Source: a bacterium
Lineage (GTDB): Bacteria > Armatimonadota > HRBIN16
NCBI GenBank assembly: GCA_025057335.1
Contig: JANWXG010000062.1
Span: 1 to 11,346, forward strand
Direction of reading: 5' to 3'
Length of the DNA: 11,346 bases
Shown one piece after another: positions 1-7,218 of the stretch. Both the position numbers and the translations under genes were made by a program. The first letter of the stretch is position 1. Each line of letters starts with the position of its first letter. The notes under the pieces were generated by a model, which had not been told where the DNA came from, made no database searches, and was given only the letters and a program-made list of their open reading frames with translations.

Positions 1-1
1 G

Positions 2-1663
2 GCGTGTCGGCATCGAGTGAGGGGGGAGGTGGAGGTGGTCGTCCCCGCAGAGAGCCGTCCTGCTATTGCTCAGGTGCTCACTACCGCCGTCGAGCGTCCC
101 GTGCCGCTGGAACCTGCGGTGCGACGCCTGCCCTTGCAGCTCTCACCGCCCAGTACCGCCGATGAACGCGCTGACCTGCGCCGACTACTAGTTGCCTTGC
201 GCGAGCAGCATGGCGTCGCGATGGCGGTGGAGCAAGTGCCTCTGAGCGTGATACGACAGCTGCCGCAGGTGTTGCGTGAGACGGGGTTTCGTCCGTATGT
301 GGTAATCTTCCACGACCCCTCTCACCCTACGGCTGCACGCCTGCTGGCAGTGCAGCCGCATGCAGATACCCCTCTGCTAGGCATGGCGTTCGACGTCGGC
401 ACTACCACCCTCGTGGGCTACCTGATTGACCTGCAGAGTGGACAAGAACTGTCGTACGCGGCGCGGTTGAATCCACAGGTGCAGTATGGCGATGATGTCG
501 TTTCGCGGCTCTCCTTTGTTTACCATGACTCTGCGGGTTTAAGGCTGTTACAGCAGGCTGTAGTGCGCGGACTCAACGAGATTATCGCCGAGGCGTGTCA
601 AGCCGCAGGGGTGAGCCACCAGCACATCTTCGAAGTGGTCGCTGTGGGCAACACCACCATGCTCCATTTGCTGCTCGGAGTCAACACGAACTCCATCGCT
701 GTCGCGCCCTATGTCCCCGTGTTCACCGACCTGCAGAGCGTGGAAGCCCGTCAGGTGGGTTTGCGCACCCATCCCGCCGCCCTGCTGACCACTTTGCCCT
801 GCGTGGCGGGATATGTGGGAGCGGACACCGTTGCCGTCGCCCTGACGCACCTTTCTGACCCCGGAGGTGAGACAGTCGTGGCGATAGACATCGGCACAAA
901 CGGCGAGGTGGTGTTGCGGCATGGCGGCAAGTACTACTGCACTTCTGCTGCGGCAGGCCCCGCGTTCGAGGGGGGGCGCATCTATCAGGGCATTCGCGCT
1001 GAGCTCGGAGCCATCTCCCAAGTTAGCCTCGAAGACAGGGGCAACGACCGCTGGCTCCACGTCACGACCATTGGAGGCGCGCCCCCCAAAGGTATCTGCG
1101 GTTCAGGGCTAGTCGATGTCGCAGCATGCCTGCTGGATATCGGCGCACTCAACGAGGCGGGGCGCTTGCATTCGCACGATGGGGCGGCATGGTGGGAAAC
1201 CCATGTCGTCACCTTGTGCGAGCAAAAGGCTTTTCGACTTGTGGCGCCAGAAGCTTCGGGCACTTCGGAGGGAATACTCCTCACCCAGAAGGACGTGCGC
1301 GAATTGCAGCTCGCCAAAGGCTCTCTCCGCGCTGTCATGGAGGTGTTGCTGCAGGAAGCGGGTATCACCTGGGCGCAGGTACGTCGGCTGCTAGTCGCGG
1401 GGGCGTTCGGCATGTACATCAATCTCCGCTCGGCACAGCGCATCGGCTTGCTGCCTCCGCTTCCGCTGTCGCGCATTCAGCCGGTGGGCAACGCGGCGGG
1501 AGCAGGCGCCAAGCTGGCGCTGCGCTCCGTTCAAGAGCGTCGGCGTGCCCAGTGGCTAGCGGAACATATGCAGCACGTCGTGATGACGGGCAATCCATTG
1601 TATCAAGAGGCATACATCGACCATCTTAGTTTCTCCGAAGGACTGGAGTTGAACGGACGATGA
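2..1663 (+). CDS. RACo-like corrinoid activation ATPase (ASKHA / DUF4445 type), 5' end cut by window edge
   Basis: Proteins of this family (RACo, reductive activator of corrinoid proteins) use ATP to drive reduction of the inactive Co(II) state of corrinoid methyl carriers in the cytoplasm. The ASKHA fold is visible: a phosphate-1 motif FDVGTTTLVGYL (coded from 389), VGNTTMLHLLLG (from about 647), a second phosphate motif AIDIGTNGEVVL (from about 881), GPAFEGG (from about 956) and VAGAFGMYINLRSAQRIGLL near the C-terminus. A GTG at 17 could serve as start, but the frame stays open to the left edge and codons 2-16 read ACRHR, running on into VRGEVEVVVPAESR. This matches the end of the N-terminal [2Fe-2S] ferredoxin domain of RACo proteins, where the last cluster cysteine sits in an 'LAC' motif. 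I therefore treat the gene as truncated by the window, lacking only most of the ferredoxin domain. No C-terminal 4Fe-4S domain of the RamA kind is present. The stop overlaps the next start by 4 bp, which indicates an operon. Confidence 0.88.
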   Translation, partial: ACRHRVRGEVEVVVPAESRPAIAQVLTTAVERPVPLEPAVRRLPLQLSPPSTADERADLRRLLVALREQHGVAMAVEQVPLSVIRQLPQVLRETGFRPYVVIFHDPSHPTAARLLAVQPHADTPLLGMAFDVGTTTLVGYLIDLQSGQELSYAARLNPQVQYGDDVVSRLSFVYHDSAGLRLLQQAVVRGLNEIIAEACQAAGVSHQHIFEVVAVGNTTMLHLLLGVNTNSIAVAPYVPVFTDLQSVEARQVGLRTHPAALLTTLPCVAGYVGADTVAVALTHLSDPGGETVVAIDIGTNGEVVLRHGGKYYCTSAAAGPAFEGGRIYQGIRAELGAISQVSLEDRGNDRWLHVTTIGGAPPKGICGSGLVDVAACLLDIGALNEAGRLHSHDGAAWWETHVVTLCEQKAFRLVAPEASGTSEGILLTQKDVRELQLAKGSLRAVMEVLLQEAGITWAQVRRLLVAGAFGMYINLRSAQRIGLLPPLPLSRIQPVGNAAGAGAKLALRSVQERRRAQWLAEHMQHVVMTGNPLYQEAYIDHLSFSEGLELNGR

Positions 1664-2661
1664 CAGGGCAGGAACGTGTGCTGACCGCTCTACGCTTTCA
1701 GGAACCCGACCGCATGCCAGTGTACATCTGGATATTCGGGCAGCCTGGTGTCATCGATGAGATTGTCGCGAGGTACGGTACCTATGAAGCCTTCTGCGAC
1801 GCGCTGGAGCTGGACATGACGCAGGCGTTTCCAGCGAAGAGCTTCCTGAAACAGGGGGCGACCCCCAACAGCCCTGACTCCGAGTACGAACCCGCCTACG
1901 GCTGGGTGTACACGCTGGACGCCGCGCTGGAAGCCGAGTTCACCGACCCCGACGACCCCGAAATCTACACTACCATCCGCGCCGAGATCGAACATCACAA
2001 GGGGCGGCGTGGACGCGCGGTATTCGCACAGACACCAGGCGTGTTCGAGGCGGCGAACGGCGTCATCGGGCAGACGCAGAACCTGATGGAGCTAGCACTG
2101 CGCCCCGATCTGTGCAAACAGCTGTATGAGCGCATCGCGCGATGGTCTGCCCGTTACGCCGAGAACTGTCTGGAGTTGGGTGCGGATGTGATACACATCT
2201 CCGATGACTGGGGCATGAATGAGGCGCTAATGTTTCGTCCGCAGACGTGGTGGGAAGTCATCTACCCCGCTGAGAGGATAATCTGTGAGACAGTACAGCG
2301 ACATGGGGGGCTACTCTCTCTACATAGCGACGGCTACATTATGCCTGTGCTGGACGGCGTGGTAGAACTGGGCTTCCGCCTAGTGCATCCCGTGCAGGAG
2401 TCGGCAGGCATGGACCCTGCGCAGGTGAAACGCGACTACTACGGCAAGTTAGGCATCTACGGTGGGCTGGACGTGCGTACCATGCTGGGACGCGGTCTGC
2501 CGCGCGAGCAGCTGGCAGAGGAGATTCGGCGCGTCATCCGCACGCTGAAACCTGGCGGCGGCTATATCTTCTGCACGTCGCACATGGTGCAGCCCGGAAC
2601 GCCCCTAGACGAGGTGGAGTTCGCGTATCAGGTCGCCAAGGAAGAGGCAGCATATCACTGA
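1660..2661 (+). CDS. Uroporphyrinogen decarboxylase-fold methyltransferase (MtaA/CmuA-like)
   Basis: This 333-residue protein has the UroD TIM-barrel pattern. It opens with the family-typical MTGQERVLTALRFQEPDRMP and later has DVIHISDDWG, LHSDGYIMPVLDGVVELGF, a GIYGGLDVRTML stretch and a C-terminal GGGYIFCTSHMVQPGTP. True HemE makes coproporphyrinogen, but this divergent branch includes MtaA, MtbA and CmuA, which transfer methyl groups between a corrinoid protein and an acceptor such as coenzyme M or tetrahydrofolate. MtaA-type enzymes bind zinc through His-X-Cys and a later Cys. Here the corresponding stretch is His222-Ser-Asp224, and Cys305 with His308 lie near the C-terminus, so metal binding, if kept, would use an altered ligand set. 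The ATG overlaps the preceding RACo-like stop (ATGA), so the two are probably translationally coupled. That context, rather than sequence alone, argues for corrinoid methyl transfer over haem synthesis. Substrate and acceptor are unknown. Confidence 0.85.
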   Translation: MTGQERVLTALRFQEPDRMPVYIWIFGQPGVIDEIVARYGTYEAFCDALELDMTQAFPAKSFLKQGATPNSPDSEYEPAYGWVYTLDAALEAEFTDPDDPEIYTTIRAEIEHHKGRRGRAVFAQTPGVFEAANGVIGQTQNLMELALRPDLCKQLYERIARWSARYAENCLELGADVIHISDDWGMNEALMFRPQTWWEVIYPAERIICETVQRHGGLLSLHSDGYIMPVLDGVVELGFRLVHPVQESAGMDPAQVKRDYYGKLGIYGGLDVRTMLGRGLPREQLAEEIRRVIRTLKPGGGYIFCTSHMVQPGTPLDEVEFAYQVAKEEAAYH

Positions 2662-2715
2662 GGTAGTGCCCGCCTGCCCAGAGGAATGAGCCCCGGCGTT
2701 CTGCAATAATGACTG

Positions 2716-4407
2716 CTATCCAGATGGAACTCCAGCAGCCAGTTCTGGCGCGACCACCTTCAGTATCACTATCAGCCGATTGCGGAAAACCACTTCCGTG
2801 CCTGTCAACGGCTGCGCTACGAAGTCGCGTAACGGCACGCCGAACCACCCTCCCCACTCCGGTGAAAAGGCGACGACATACTTGACTCTGGCTCGACGCA
2901 ACAACTCGTAGCGCTCGCTGTCGGGGCGACGCACGTCCAGAAAGTGTAGTGTCTCCCGCAAACGCTGAGCAAACTGAGGCGTCTCTCCCCAATGCCCCGC
3001 GTAAACCCTATTGCCCGCGAATGCGGGAATGAACACCCCAAACGAGGGGAAGGTGAGGACAGCCTCCTCAGCACGAGTGTTCCGCGCCAGCCACAGGATA
3101 GCTTCCCATTCCTCTGGCTCCATGTAAAGGCGATGGATGCCCGTGTTTGCTGTATTGTGCACTAGGTTGTGTCCATCGCGAATCAGCCAGCGGATGTGGC
3201 TCGGGGTAGTGGACACAATCACCAGTGCCATGACCAGCTGGGCGCGACGGACAGGTAAACCGCGCACCAGCAGCCACAGCCCCCACGCTGCCAGAGCACA
3301 AAGCGGCAAGTGGGCGCCCATGACCATCTTGCGCTCGAAGTTCAGGGGGAGAAGTAGCCCGACCGCCGCGAGCAGGCGCGGCACATATTGTAAGCCCACA
3401 CCTACCCCTGCCCAGCACAGTAAGAACAGAAACGGCTCGTCCCGAAGGCGTCGCTCACGCGCCAACAGGACAACCGCTACTGCTGCAAGGACGAGGAGGG
3501 GAGCGTATCCCGCGAGCACCTGCCACACTGCGGGAGCTGCCGTAAGCACGTCGGCACGGTGTCGGAAGATGGGGTCTACCCGATACAGCCAGTACTGGTA
3601 GGCTACCGTTGGCAAGCCTATCGCTCCCGCGACAAGTGCCATCAGCCACCGCCGGATGTCCAAACGTCGGGAGAGCAAACTGCGTAGCGCGAGGAAGGTT
3701 AGCCATGCCCCCGCTACTTGAATCACGTCATACGAGTGGATGTTTCCCAGCAGTAGCGCCCAACCGCCCGCTCGAACGGCGCGCCACCACGAGCCTTCCT
3801 CCGTCGCCCTCCATAAGTCATACATGATAGCAGTCATCAACAGTGACCCCGCCACGAAGAGCGGGTTGAGGTAAAGGGAGAGGAAGGTGAACGCTTCCAC
3901 CTGCCATACGTCGATGGGGGCAAGAATACCCTCATCGCGCCAGAACAGCCAACCCAGCCCTGCCGAGACGCAGGCAAGCCACAGCGCAGGCAGACATGCC
4001 CCCTCTGGAAGCAGCCGCTTATACAACAGCCACAACGTCCAGAGCCAGACCAACCCCAGCCCTATGCGTATGCAGTGGAAGAGCAGCAGCACAGGCAGCC
4101 CAGTCCATCGCGCTACCGTCCCGATAGCCCAGAAGAACAGGTTGACGGAGAGGCGAGGCTGGGGGTCAGTGGTAAAGCGGTTCTCGAAGAAGAAGTGCCC
4201 CTCCTGCGCCTGACGAATCCATGCCAGATACACGCAGTGGTCGTCTACATTGTAGTGTATCCAGAAGTACTTGCGTCCAAGCGCTAGCCAGGCACCGAAC
4301 AGGTAGGGAAGCAAGGTGAACAGCACCACCGCAACAATCACTGCTTGCGCTTTGCGGTCGGCGCTGCGTTCCGCCGTGATACTCTTGTCCAGACCTATTC
4401 CCTTCAT
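2716..4407 (-). CDS. Polytopic membrane protein, GT-C glycosyltransferase-like
   Basis: This 563-residue inner-membrane protein has about 11-12 hydrophobic segments, the first near residues 20-43. The first extracytoplasmic loop contains Asp55-Asp56 in NVDDHCVY, followed by the amphipathic AWIRQAQEGHFFFENRF stretch. An acidic pair in this loop is the hallmark of GT-C transferases that use lipid-phosphate sugars (PMT/ArnT-like, RgtA-D-like). After the last membrane segment a soluble tail includes EEWEAILWLARNT, AVLTFPSFGVFIPAFAGNRV and YAGHWGETPQFAQR, a pattern I recall from uncharacterised bacterial membrane proteins of this group. The likely role is transfer of a sugar to a surface glycan, lipid or protein, but donor and acceptor cannot be read from the sequence. 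The ATG at 4407 lacks a clear ribosome-binding site and an in-frame stop lies a few codons upstream, so the start is only moderately certain. The gene converges on the methyltransferase gene with 54 bp between them and no strong terminator visible. Confidence 0.72.
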   Translation of the reverse strand: MKGIGLDKSITAERSADRKAQAVIVAVVLFTLLPYLFGAWLALGRKYFWIHYNVDDHCVYLAWIRQAQEGHFFFENRFTTDPQPRLSVNLFFWAIGTVARWTGLPVLLLFHCIRIGLGLVWLWTLWLLYKRLLPEGACLPALWLACVSAGLGWLFWRDEGILAPIDVWQVEAFTFLSLYLNPLFVAGSLLMTAIMYDLWRATEEGSWWRAVRAGGWALLLGNIHSYDVIQVAGAWLTFLALRSLLSRRLDIRRWLMALVAGAIGLPTVAYQYWLYRVDPIFRHRADVLTAAPAVWQVLAGYAPLLVLAAVAVVLLARERRLRDEPFLFLLCWAGVGVGLQYVPRLLAAVGLLLPLNFERKMVMGAHLPLCALAAWGLWLLVRGLPVRRAQLVMALVIVSTTPSHIRWLIRDGHNLVHNTANTGIHRLYMEPEEWEAILWLARNTRAEEAVLTFPSFGVFIPAFAGNRVYAGHWGETPQFAQRLRETLHFLDVRRPDSERYELLRRARVKYVVAFSPEWGGWFGVPLRDFVAQPLTGTEVVFRNRLIVILKVVAPELAAGVPSG

Positions 4408-4548
4408 GCACCGTTATGGATTGGCGAGACCGTTCAGGTTTTCCTGTGCTACTGTCTCCTTGTGGCGTGCTTAGAAGAAATCCCTCGAGGGTGCTCAGGA
4501 GCATGTGAAGCAATGGTAACTGCTTGGCTTGCTACACGGACTGTGAAG

Positions 4549-4568
4549 ACCTGCGTGGGCAGGTGTGT
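4549..4568. repeat. Inverted repeat ACCTG-N6-CAGGT followed by GTGT, copy A
   Basis: ACCTG (4549-4553), a six-base spacer and CAGGT (4560-4564) form a perfect 5-bp dyad, directly followed by GTGT and preceded by CTGTGAAG (4541-4548). An equivalent with the same spacer length and the same GTGT tail lies at 7592-7611. It could be an operator, the stem of an RNA, or part of a dispersed repeat; no downstream T-run supports a terminator. Confidence 0.5.
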
Positions 4569-4650
4569 TTGCCCCCATCACCGATGAACATGTTTGCTAG
4601 AGTAAACCGAAGGCTATCTACTCCTACCCGGTGAGACTCCTCATGCCTAC

Positions 4651-4690
4651 TCAGCAGGGCAGGGCTAGAGACGGTTTGGTAGGAATCTCG
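4651..4690 (+). repeat. Degenerate dispersed-repeat block (TCAGCAGG...ACGGTT), copy A
   Basis: CCTAC followed by TCAGCAGGGCAGGGC and, 20 bp from the TCAGCAGG start, ACGGTTTG resembles positions 7857-7889, where CCTAC, TCAGCAGGACAGAGG and ACGGTTCG occur in the same order with a 16 bp offset. Twelve of fifteen bases agree in the TCAGCAGG segment. The copy here lacks the perfect GGGAGC/GCTCCC hairpin that follows the second copy, so it appears decayed. Confidence 0.4.
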
Positions 4691-4813
4691 CCTGCGAACG
4701 CGACAACTGGGAAGGCGAACCCCTCGGTAAGCCGATTGTCCGCCTAACAGACGGCTCTTCTCCCTTCCTCAAACGTATCTTCAGGATATGATATGCAGTT
4801 CCCCAAGAAAGTG

Positions 4814-4842
4814 TTGCAAAAATCCTGCGCCAGCAATATAAT
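4814..4842 (+). promoter_or_regulatory. Sigma-70-type promoter of the YbjN-like gene
   Basis: A -35 box TTGCAA (4814-4819) is separated by 17 bp from a perfect -10 box TATAAT (4837-4842). Transcription would start near 4849, giving a leader of about 77 bases before the ATG at 4926. A start codon at 4851 in the same frame would lie only a few bases from the RNA 5' end, which argues against it. Confidence 0.75.
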
Positions 4843-4925
4843 GGTGGCACATGTCTGCACCAACGTTGCTTTCGTCCTGTTTCGTGAGAGACAGACAGAA
4901 ATCAACATCCGAGGAGGAATGCACC

Positions 4926-5465
4926 ATGCAGCCTGTCACCGTTCGGTTGGGAATGTGGTGTGTCGTCGCAGCAGTAGTGTTTCTGGTCGGTGTGAGTGTG
5001 GTTTCGTTGCGCCAAGCTGTCAACGCTCAAACCGATTCCTGGACGTACACTGGCGACAACGATGAGGAAGCGGCGAAAAGCCTAGCGACTTTTCTGAAGG
5101 AGCACGGTATGTCTGCCGAATACGTGGAGGGGGGACTGGTCCGCCTCAAGGTTGACGATGTAAATCTCGCTCTTGACCCTCGCCCTACGGAGAACAACCT
5201 CGACCGAGTCTGTATCCACATCGGTTTCGGTGTGAAGTCACAGTCCAAGCGCTCTGTGGGAAAGCTGCTAGAGAAGGTGAACGACCTGAACCGACGCTAC
5301 AATGTAGGGGGCTTCTACCTAGACAAGGATAACGACCTGGCTTTCCAGACACAGATTACCTTTGTCGATACCATCTCCTACAGGGAGATTGAGCTAGCCG
5401 TGCGCTGGGCGGTGCGATCAGCGGTCATCTCCATCATGAGGCACATGGAGGGTGACCTCTCGTAA
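4926..5465 (+). CDS. Secreted YbjN-like domain protein
   Basis: The start is set by GAGGAGGA at 4911-4918, seven bases before ATG 4926; the longer in-frame start at 4851 has no such site. The 179-residue product begins with a short basic N-terminus, a hydrophobic stretch (about residues 10-28) and a signal-peptidase I-like site after Val-Asn-Ala34, so it is probably exported, although an uncleaved anchor is possible. The mature part is a compact alpha/beta domain of about 145 residues. The segment LLEKVNDLNRRYNVGGFYLD and the DLAFQTQITFVDT strand that follows resemble YbjN-type domains (PF10722-like), a fold related to type III secretion chaperones with no firmly known biochemical role. Such domains are usually cytoplasmic in proteobacteria, so an exported version is notable. 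The gene has its own promoter and a hairpin behind it, so it may be monocistronic. Family assignment is by pattern recognition and only moderately certain. Confidence 0.65.
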   Translation: MQPVTVRLGMWCVVAAVVFLVGVSVVSLRQAVNAQTDSWTYTGDNDEEAAKSLATFLKEHGMSAEYVEGGLVRLKVDDVNLALDPRPTENNLDRVCIHIGFGVKSQSKRSVGKLLEKVNDLNRRYNVGGFYLDKDNDLAFQTQITFVDTISYREIELAVRWAVRSAVISIMRHMEGDLS

Positions 5466-5495
5466 CAGCTCCCGCCGTCTTCTCCCTACTCCTAT

Positions 5496-5522
5496 GGAGG
5501 GGTCTTCTTTGACAACCCCTCC
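5496..5522 (+). terminator. Terminator-like hairpin after the YbjN-like gene, overlapping the carB-C promoter
   Basis: GGAGGGGT (5496-5503) and ACCCCTCC (5515-5522) form a perfect 8-bp GC-rich stem around an 11-base loop, 31 bp after the stop codon, followed by the pyrimidine-rich TCTCTT. The T-run is short, so termination strength is uncertain. The loop's end contains the -35 hexamer of the next promoter, so the dyad might instead be an operator. Confidence 0.5.
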
Positions 5523-5538
5523 TCTCTTCAGATATAAT
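5509..5538 (+). promoter_or_regulatory. Near-consensus sigma-70-type promoter of carB-C
   Basis: Perfect TTGACA (5509-5514) and perfect TATAAT (5533-5538) are separated by 18 bp. Transcription would begin near 5545, leaving a leader of about 20 bases that is mostly the ribosome-binding site GGGAGGAGG (5553-5561). The -35 box lies in the loop of the hairpin at 5496-5522. Confidence 0.8.
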
Positions 5539-5564
5539 ACGGTGAGCAACGAGGGAGGAGGCGC

Positions 5565-7157
5565 ATGAACCACAGCACGAAAGGCACGGTCGTCGTCATC
5601 GGTTCTGGACCGATTCGTATCGGACAGGGCATCGAGTTTGACTACTGCACGGTACACTGTGTGTGGGCGCTACAGGAGTCGGGCTACCGCGCAGTGGTGG
5701 TCAATAACAACCCCGAAACCGTATCCACCGACTTCGACACCTCCGATAGCCTCTACTTCGAACCGCTTACCCTAGAAGACGTGTTGAACGTGCTGGAGCG
5801 GGAAAACGCTGACGGGGTGATTGTGCAGTTTGGTGGTCAGACCGCCATCAACCTCGCTATCCCGCTGCACCGCGCGGGAGTGAAGATTTTCGGCACGTCG
5901 GCGGAGTCTATCGACATCGCCGAAGACCGCGATAAGTTCGAGCGCATCCTGCGCGAGCTGGGCATTCCCAAGCCGCCCGGTCGTGGAGTGACCTCGCCAG
6001 AGCAGGCGATTCAGGTGGCGCAAGAGATTGGCTACCCCGTGCTGGTGCGTCCATCGTTCGTGTTGGGCGGACGAGCGATGGAGATTGTGTATAGCGAGAT
6101 GGAGCTGCGCGACTATATGCGCTACGCGGTCGACGTGTCGCCAAAAGCGCCGATACTGGTGGACAAGTACATCGTGGGCAAAGAGGCGGAGGTCGACGTG
6201 ATTGCCGACGGCGTAGACTGCCTCGTGCCCGGAATCATGGAGCACATCGAGCGGGCGGGCGTGCATTCTGGCGACAGCATGGCGGTGTACCCTCCGCAGA
6301 CCCTGTCGCGCCACGTGCAGCAGCAGATTGTCGACATCGCCATCGCGCTGGCGCGCGCACTGAACGTGCGCGGCATCATGAACATTCAGTACGTAGTAGA
6401 GGGCGAGACCGCCTACGTGCTGGAGGCGAATCCCCGCGCCAGCCGCACCGTACCCTACCTGTCCAAGATTACCAACATCCCGATGGTGCAGCTGGCGACG
6501 CGCACGGCCATGGGGCAAACTCTGCGTGAGCTGGGCTATGGTTCTGGGCTCGCCGAGCCGACTCCCCTTATCGCGGTCAAAGCGCCTGTCTTCTCCTTCC
6601 TCAAGCTCACGCAGGTCGATCCTATCCTCGGTCCCGAGATGAAGTCTACGGGCGAGGTGATGGGCGTGGACACCGACTACTCGCGCGCGCTCTACAAGGC
6701 GATGGTGGCTTCGGGCATCCAGTGTCCTCCGCAGGGCAACCTGCTGGTGACCATCGCCGACCCCGACAAGCGCGAGGCGCTGCCCATCGTGGAAGAGTTT
6801 ATCGCGCTGGGCTTCAAAGTATACGCCACGCAGGGCACGGCGCGCTTCCTGCAGGAGCACGGTCTGGAGGCAACCCCCGTCTACAAGATTAGCGAGGAAG
6901 GCTCGCCCAACCTGTTAGACCTGATTCGTAGGCGCAAGGTAGACCTGCTGATTAACACTCTCACGCGCGACCGCCAGATCGAGCGCGAGGGCGCCATCAT
7001 CCGCCGCGCCAGCGTAGAGCGAGGCATCCCCTGTCTTACTTCCCTAGACACTGCTCGCGCCCTGCTGAAGGCGCTAGAGGCATTACGCCGCGGCGATGAC
7101 TTCCTCGTGCGCACTGTGGACGAGTACGCTTACGGCATGGAGTTGACGCCTGCGTAA
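5565..7157 (+). CDS. carB: Carbamoyl-phosphate synthase large subunit, C-terminal half (split CarB)
   Basis: The 530-residue product aligns from memory with about residue 554 to the end of E. coli CarB (1073 residues). That is the second ATP-grasp synthetase unit, which phosphorylates carbamate to carbamoyl phosphate for pyrimidine and arginine synthesis, plus the MGS-like allosteric domain. Visible marks are GSGPIRIGQGIEFDY (residues 13-27), NPETVSTDFDTSD, VLVRPSFVLGGRAMEIVY (from 159), GIMEHIERAGVHSGDS, EANPRASRTVPYLSK (from 287) with metal- and phosphate-binding Glu and Asn, and the MGS domain from about residue 392, including YATQGTARFL and INTLTRDRQ. The N-terminal carboxyphosphate half is absent from the window. 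The gene is not a broken full-length copy: a perfect promoter, a strong ribosome-binding site and a natural ATG sit directly before the domain, and the upstream gene is unrelated. Separate CarB halves are known, for example in Aquifex and Methanocaldococcus. The N-terminal half and CarA are presumably elsewhere in the genome. Confidence 0.95.
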   Translation: MNHSTKGTVVVIGSGPIRIGQGIEFDYCTVHCVWALQESGYRAVVVNNNPETVSTDFDTSDSLYFEPLTLEDVLNVLERENADGVIVQFGGQTAINLAIPLHRAGVKIFGTSAESIDIAEDRDKFERILRELGIPKPPGRGVTSPEQAIQVAQEIGYPVLVRPSFVLGGRAMEIVYSEMELRDYMRYAVDVSPKAPILVDKYIVGKEAEVDVIADGVDCLVPGIMEHIERAGVHSGDSMAVYPPQTLSRHVQQQIVDIAIALARALNVRGIMNIQYVVEGETAYVLEANPRASRTVPYLSKITNIPMVQLATRTAMGQTLRELGYGSGLAEPTPLIAVKAPVFSFLKLTQVDPILGPEMKSTGEVMGVDTDYSRALYKAMVASGIQCPPQGNLLVTIADPDKREALPIVEEFIALGFKVYATQGTARFLQEHGLEATPVYKISEEGSPNLLDLIRRRKVDLLINTLTRDRQIEREGAIIRRASVERGIPCLTSLDTARALLKALEALRRGDDFLVRTVDEYAYGMELTPA

Positions 7158-7204
7158 AGGGGCTGGTGTAGCGTGACAGTGTGAACCTGGAGACGTTTCC
7201 TCAC

Positions 7205-7218
7205 GGTCATCCTGAGCG
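7205..7218 (+). repeat. Partial copy of the TCATTCTGAGCG-type repeat
   Basis: GGTCATCCTGAGCG matches the first arm of the element seen at 7745 and 7809. No second arm is recognisable, so this is a fragment or a chance match. Confidence 0.3.

Larger units (their letters stand above)
4408..4925. other. Intergenic region between divergent genes, with repeat-like blocks and a promoter
   Basis: No convincing gene lies here; the short open frames have no coding character or usable ribosome-binding site. It holds a 10-bp perfect palindrome (CCCTCGAGGG, 4482-4491), an ACCTG-N6-CAGGT inverted repeat (4549-4564), a block TTTGCTAGAGTAAAC with GGCT behind it (4593-4615), and a TCAGCAGG...ACGGTT block (4651-4676). 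The last three recur in the same order in the 7158-7944 gap. Between 4690 and 4755 several stems can be drawn (CGCCT/AGGCG; AGCC/GGCT), followed by a pyrimidine run, so a structured RNA is possible but not demonstrated. The region ends with the promoter and leader of the YbjN-like gene. Confidence 0.6.

Noticed and set aside
17..1663. GTG at 17 as the true start of the RACo-like gene
   Set aside because: The frame continues to the left edge with family-typical residues, so the real start lies outside the window.
4501..4770. Riboswitch or RNase P-like words such as GAAGACCTGC and ACTGGGAAGGCGAACCCC
   Set aside because: The fragments resemble parts of cobalamin riboswitches or RNase P RNA, but the order is wrong and the other conserved segments are missing; the dyad similarity to the second gap explains part of the signal better.
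4851..5465. Longer version of the YbjN-like protein starting at 4851
   Set aside because: It has no ribosome-binding site, begins right at the predicted transcript 5' end, and would bury the signal peptide; ATG 4926 has an ideal site.
5772..6860. A 362-codon open frame on the - strand inside carB-C
   Set aside because: It is antisense to strongly conserved CarB sequence and is rich in Arg, His and Leu as expected from the opposite frame of a GC-rich gene; there is no start signal or family match.
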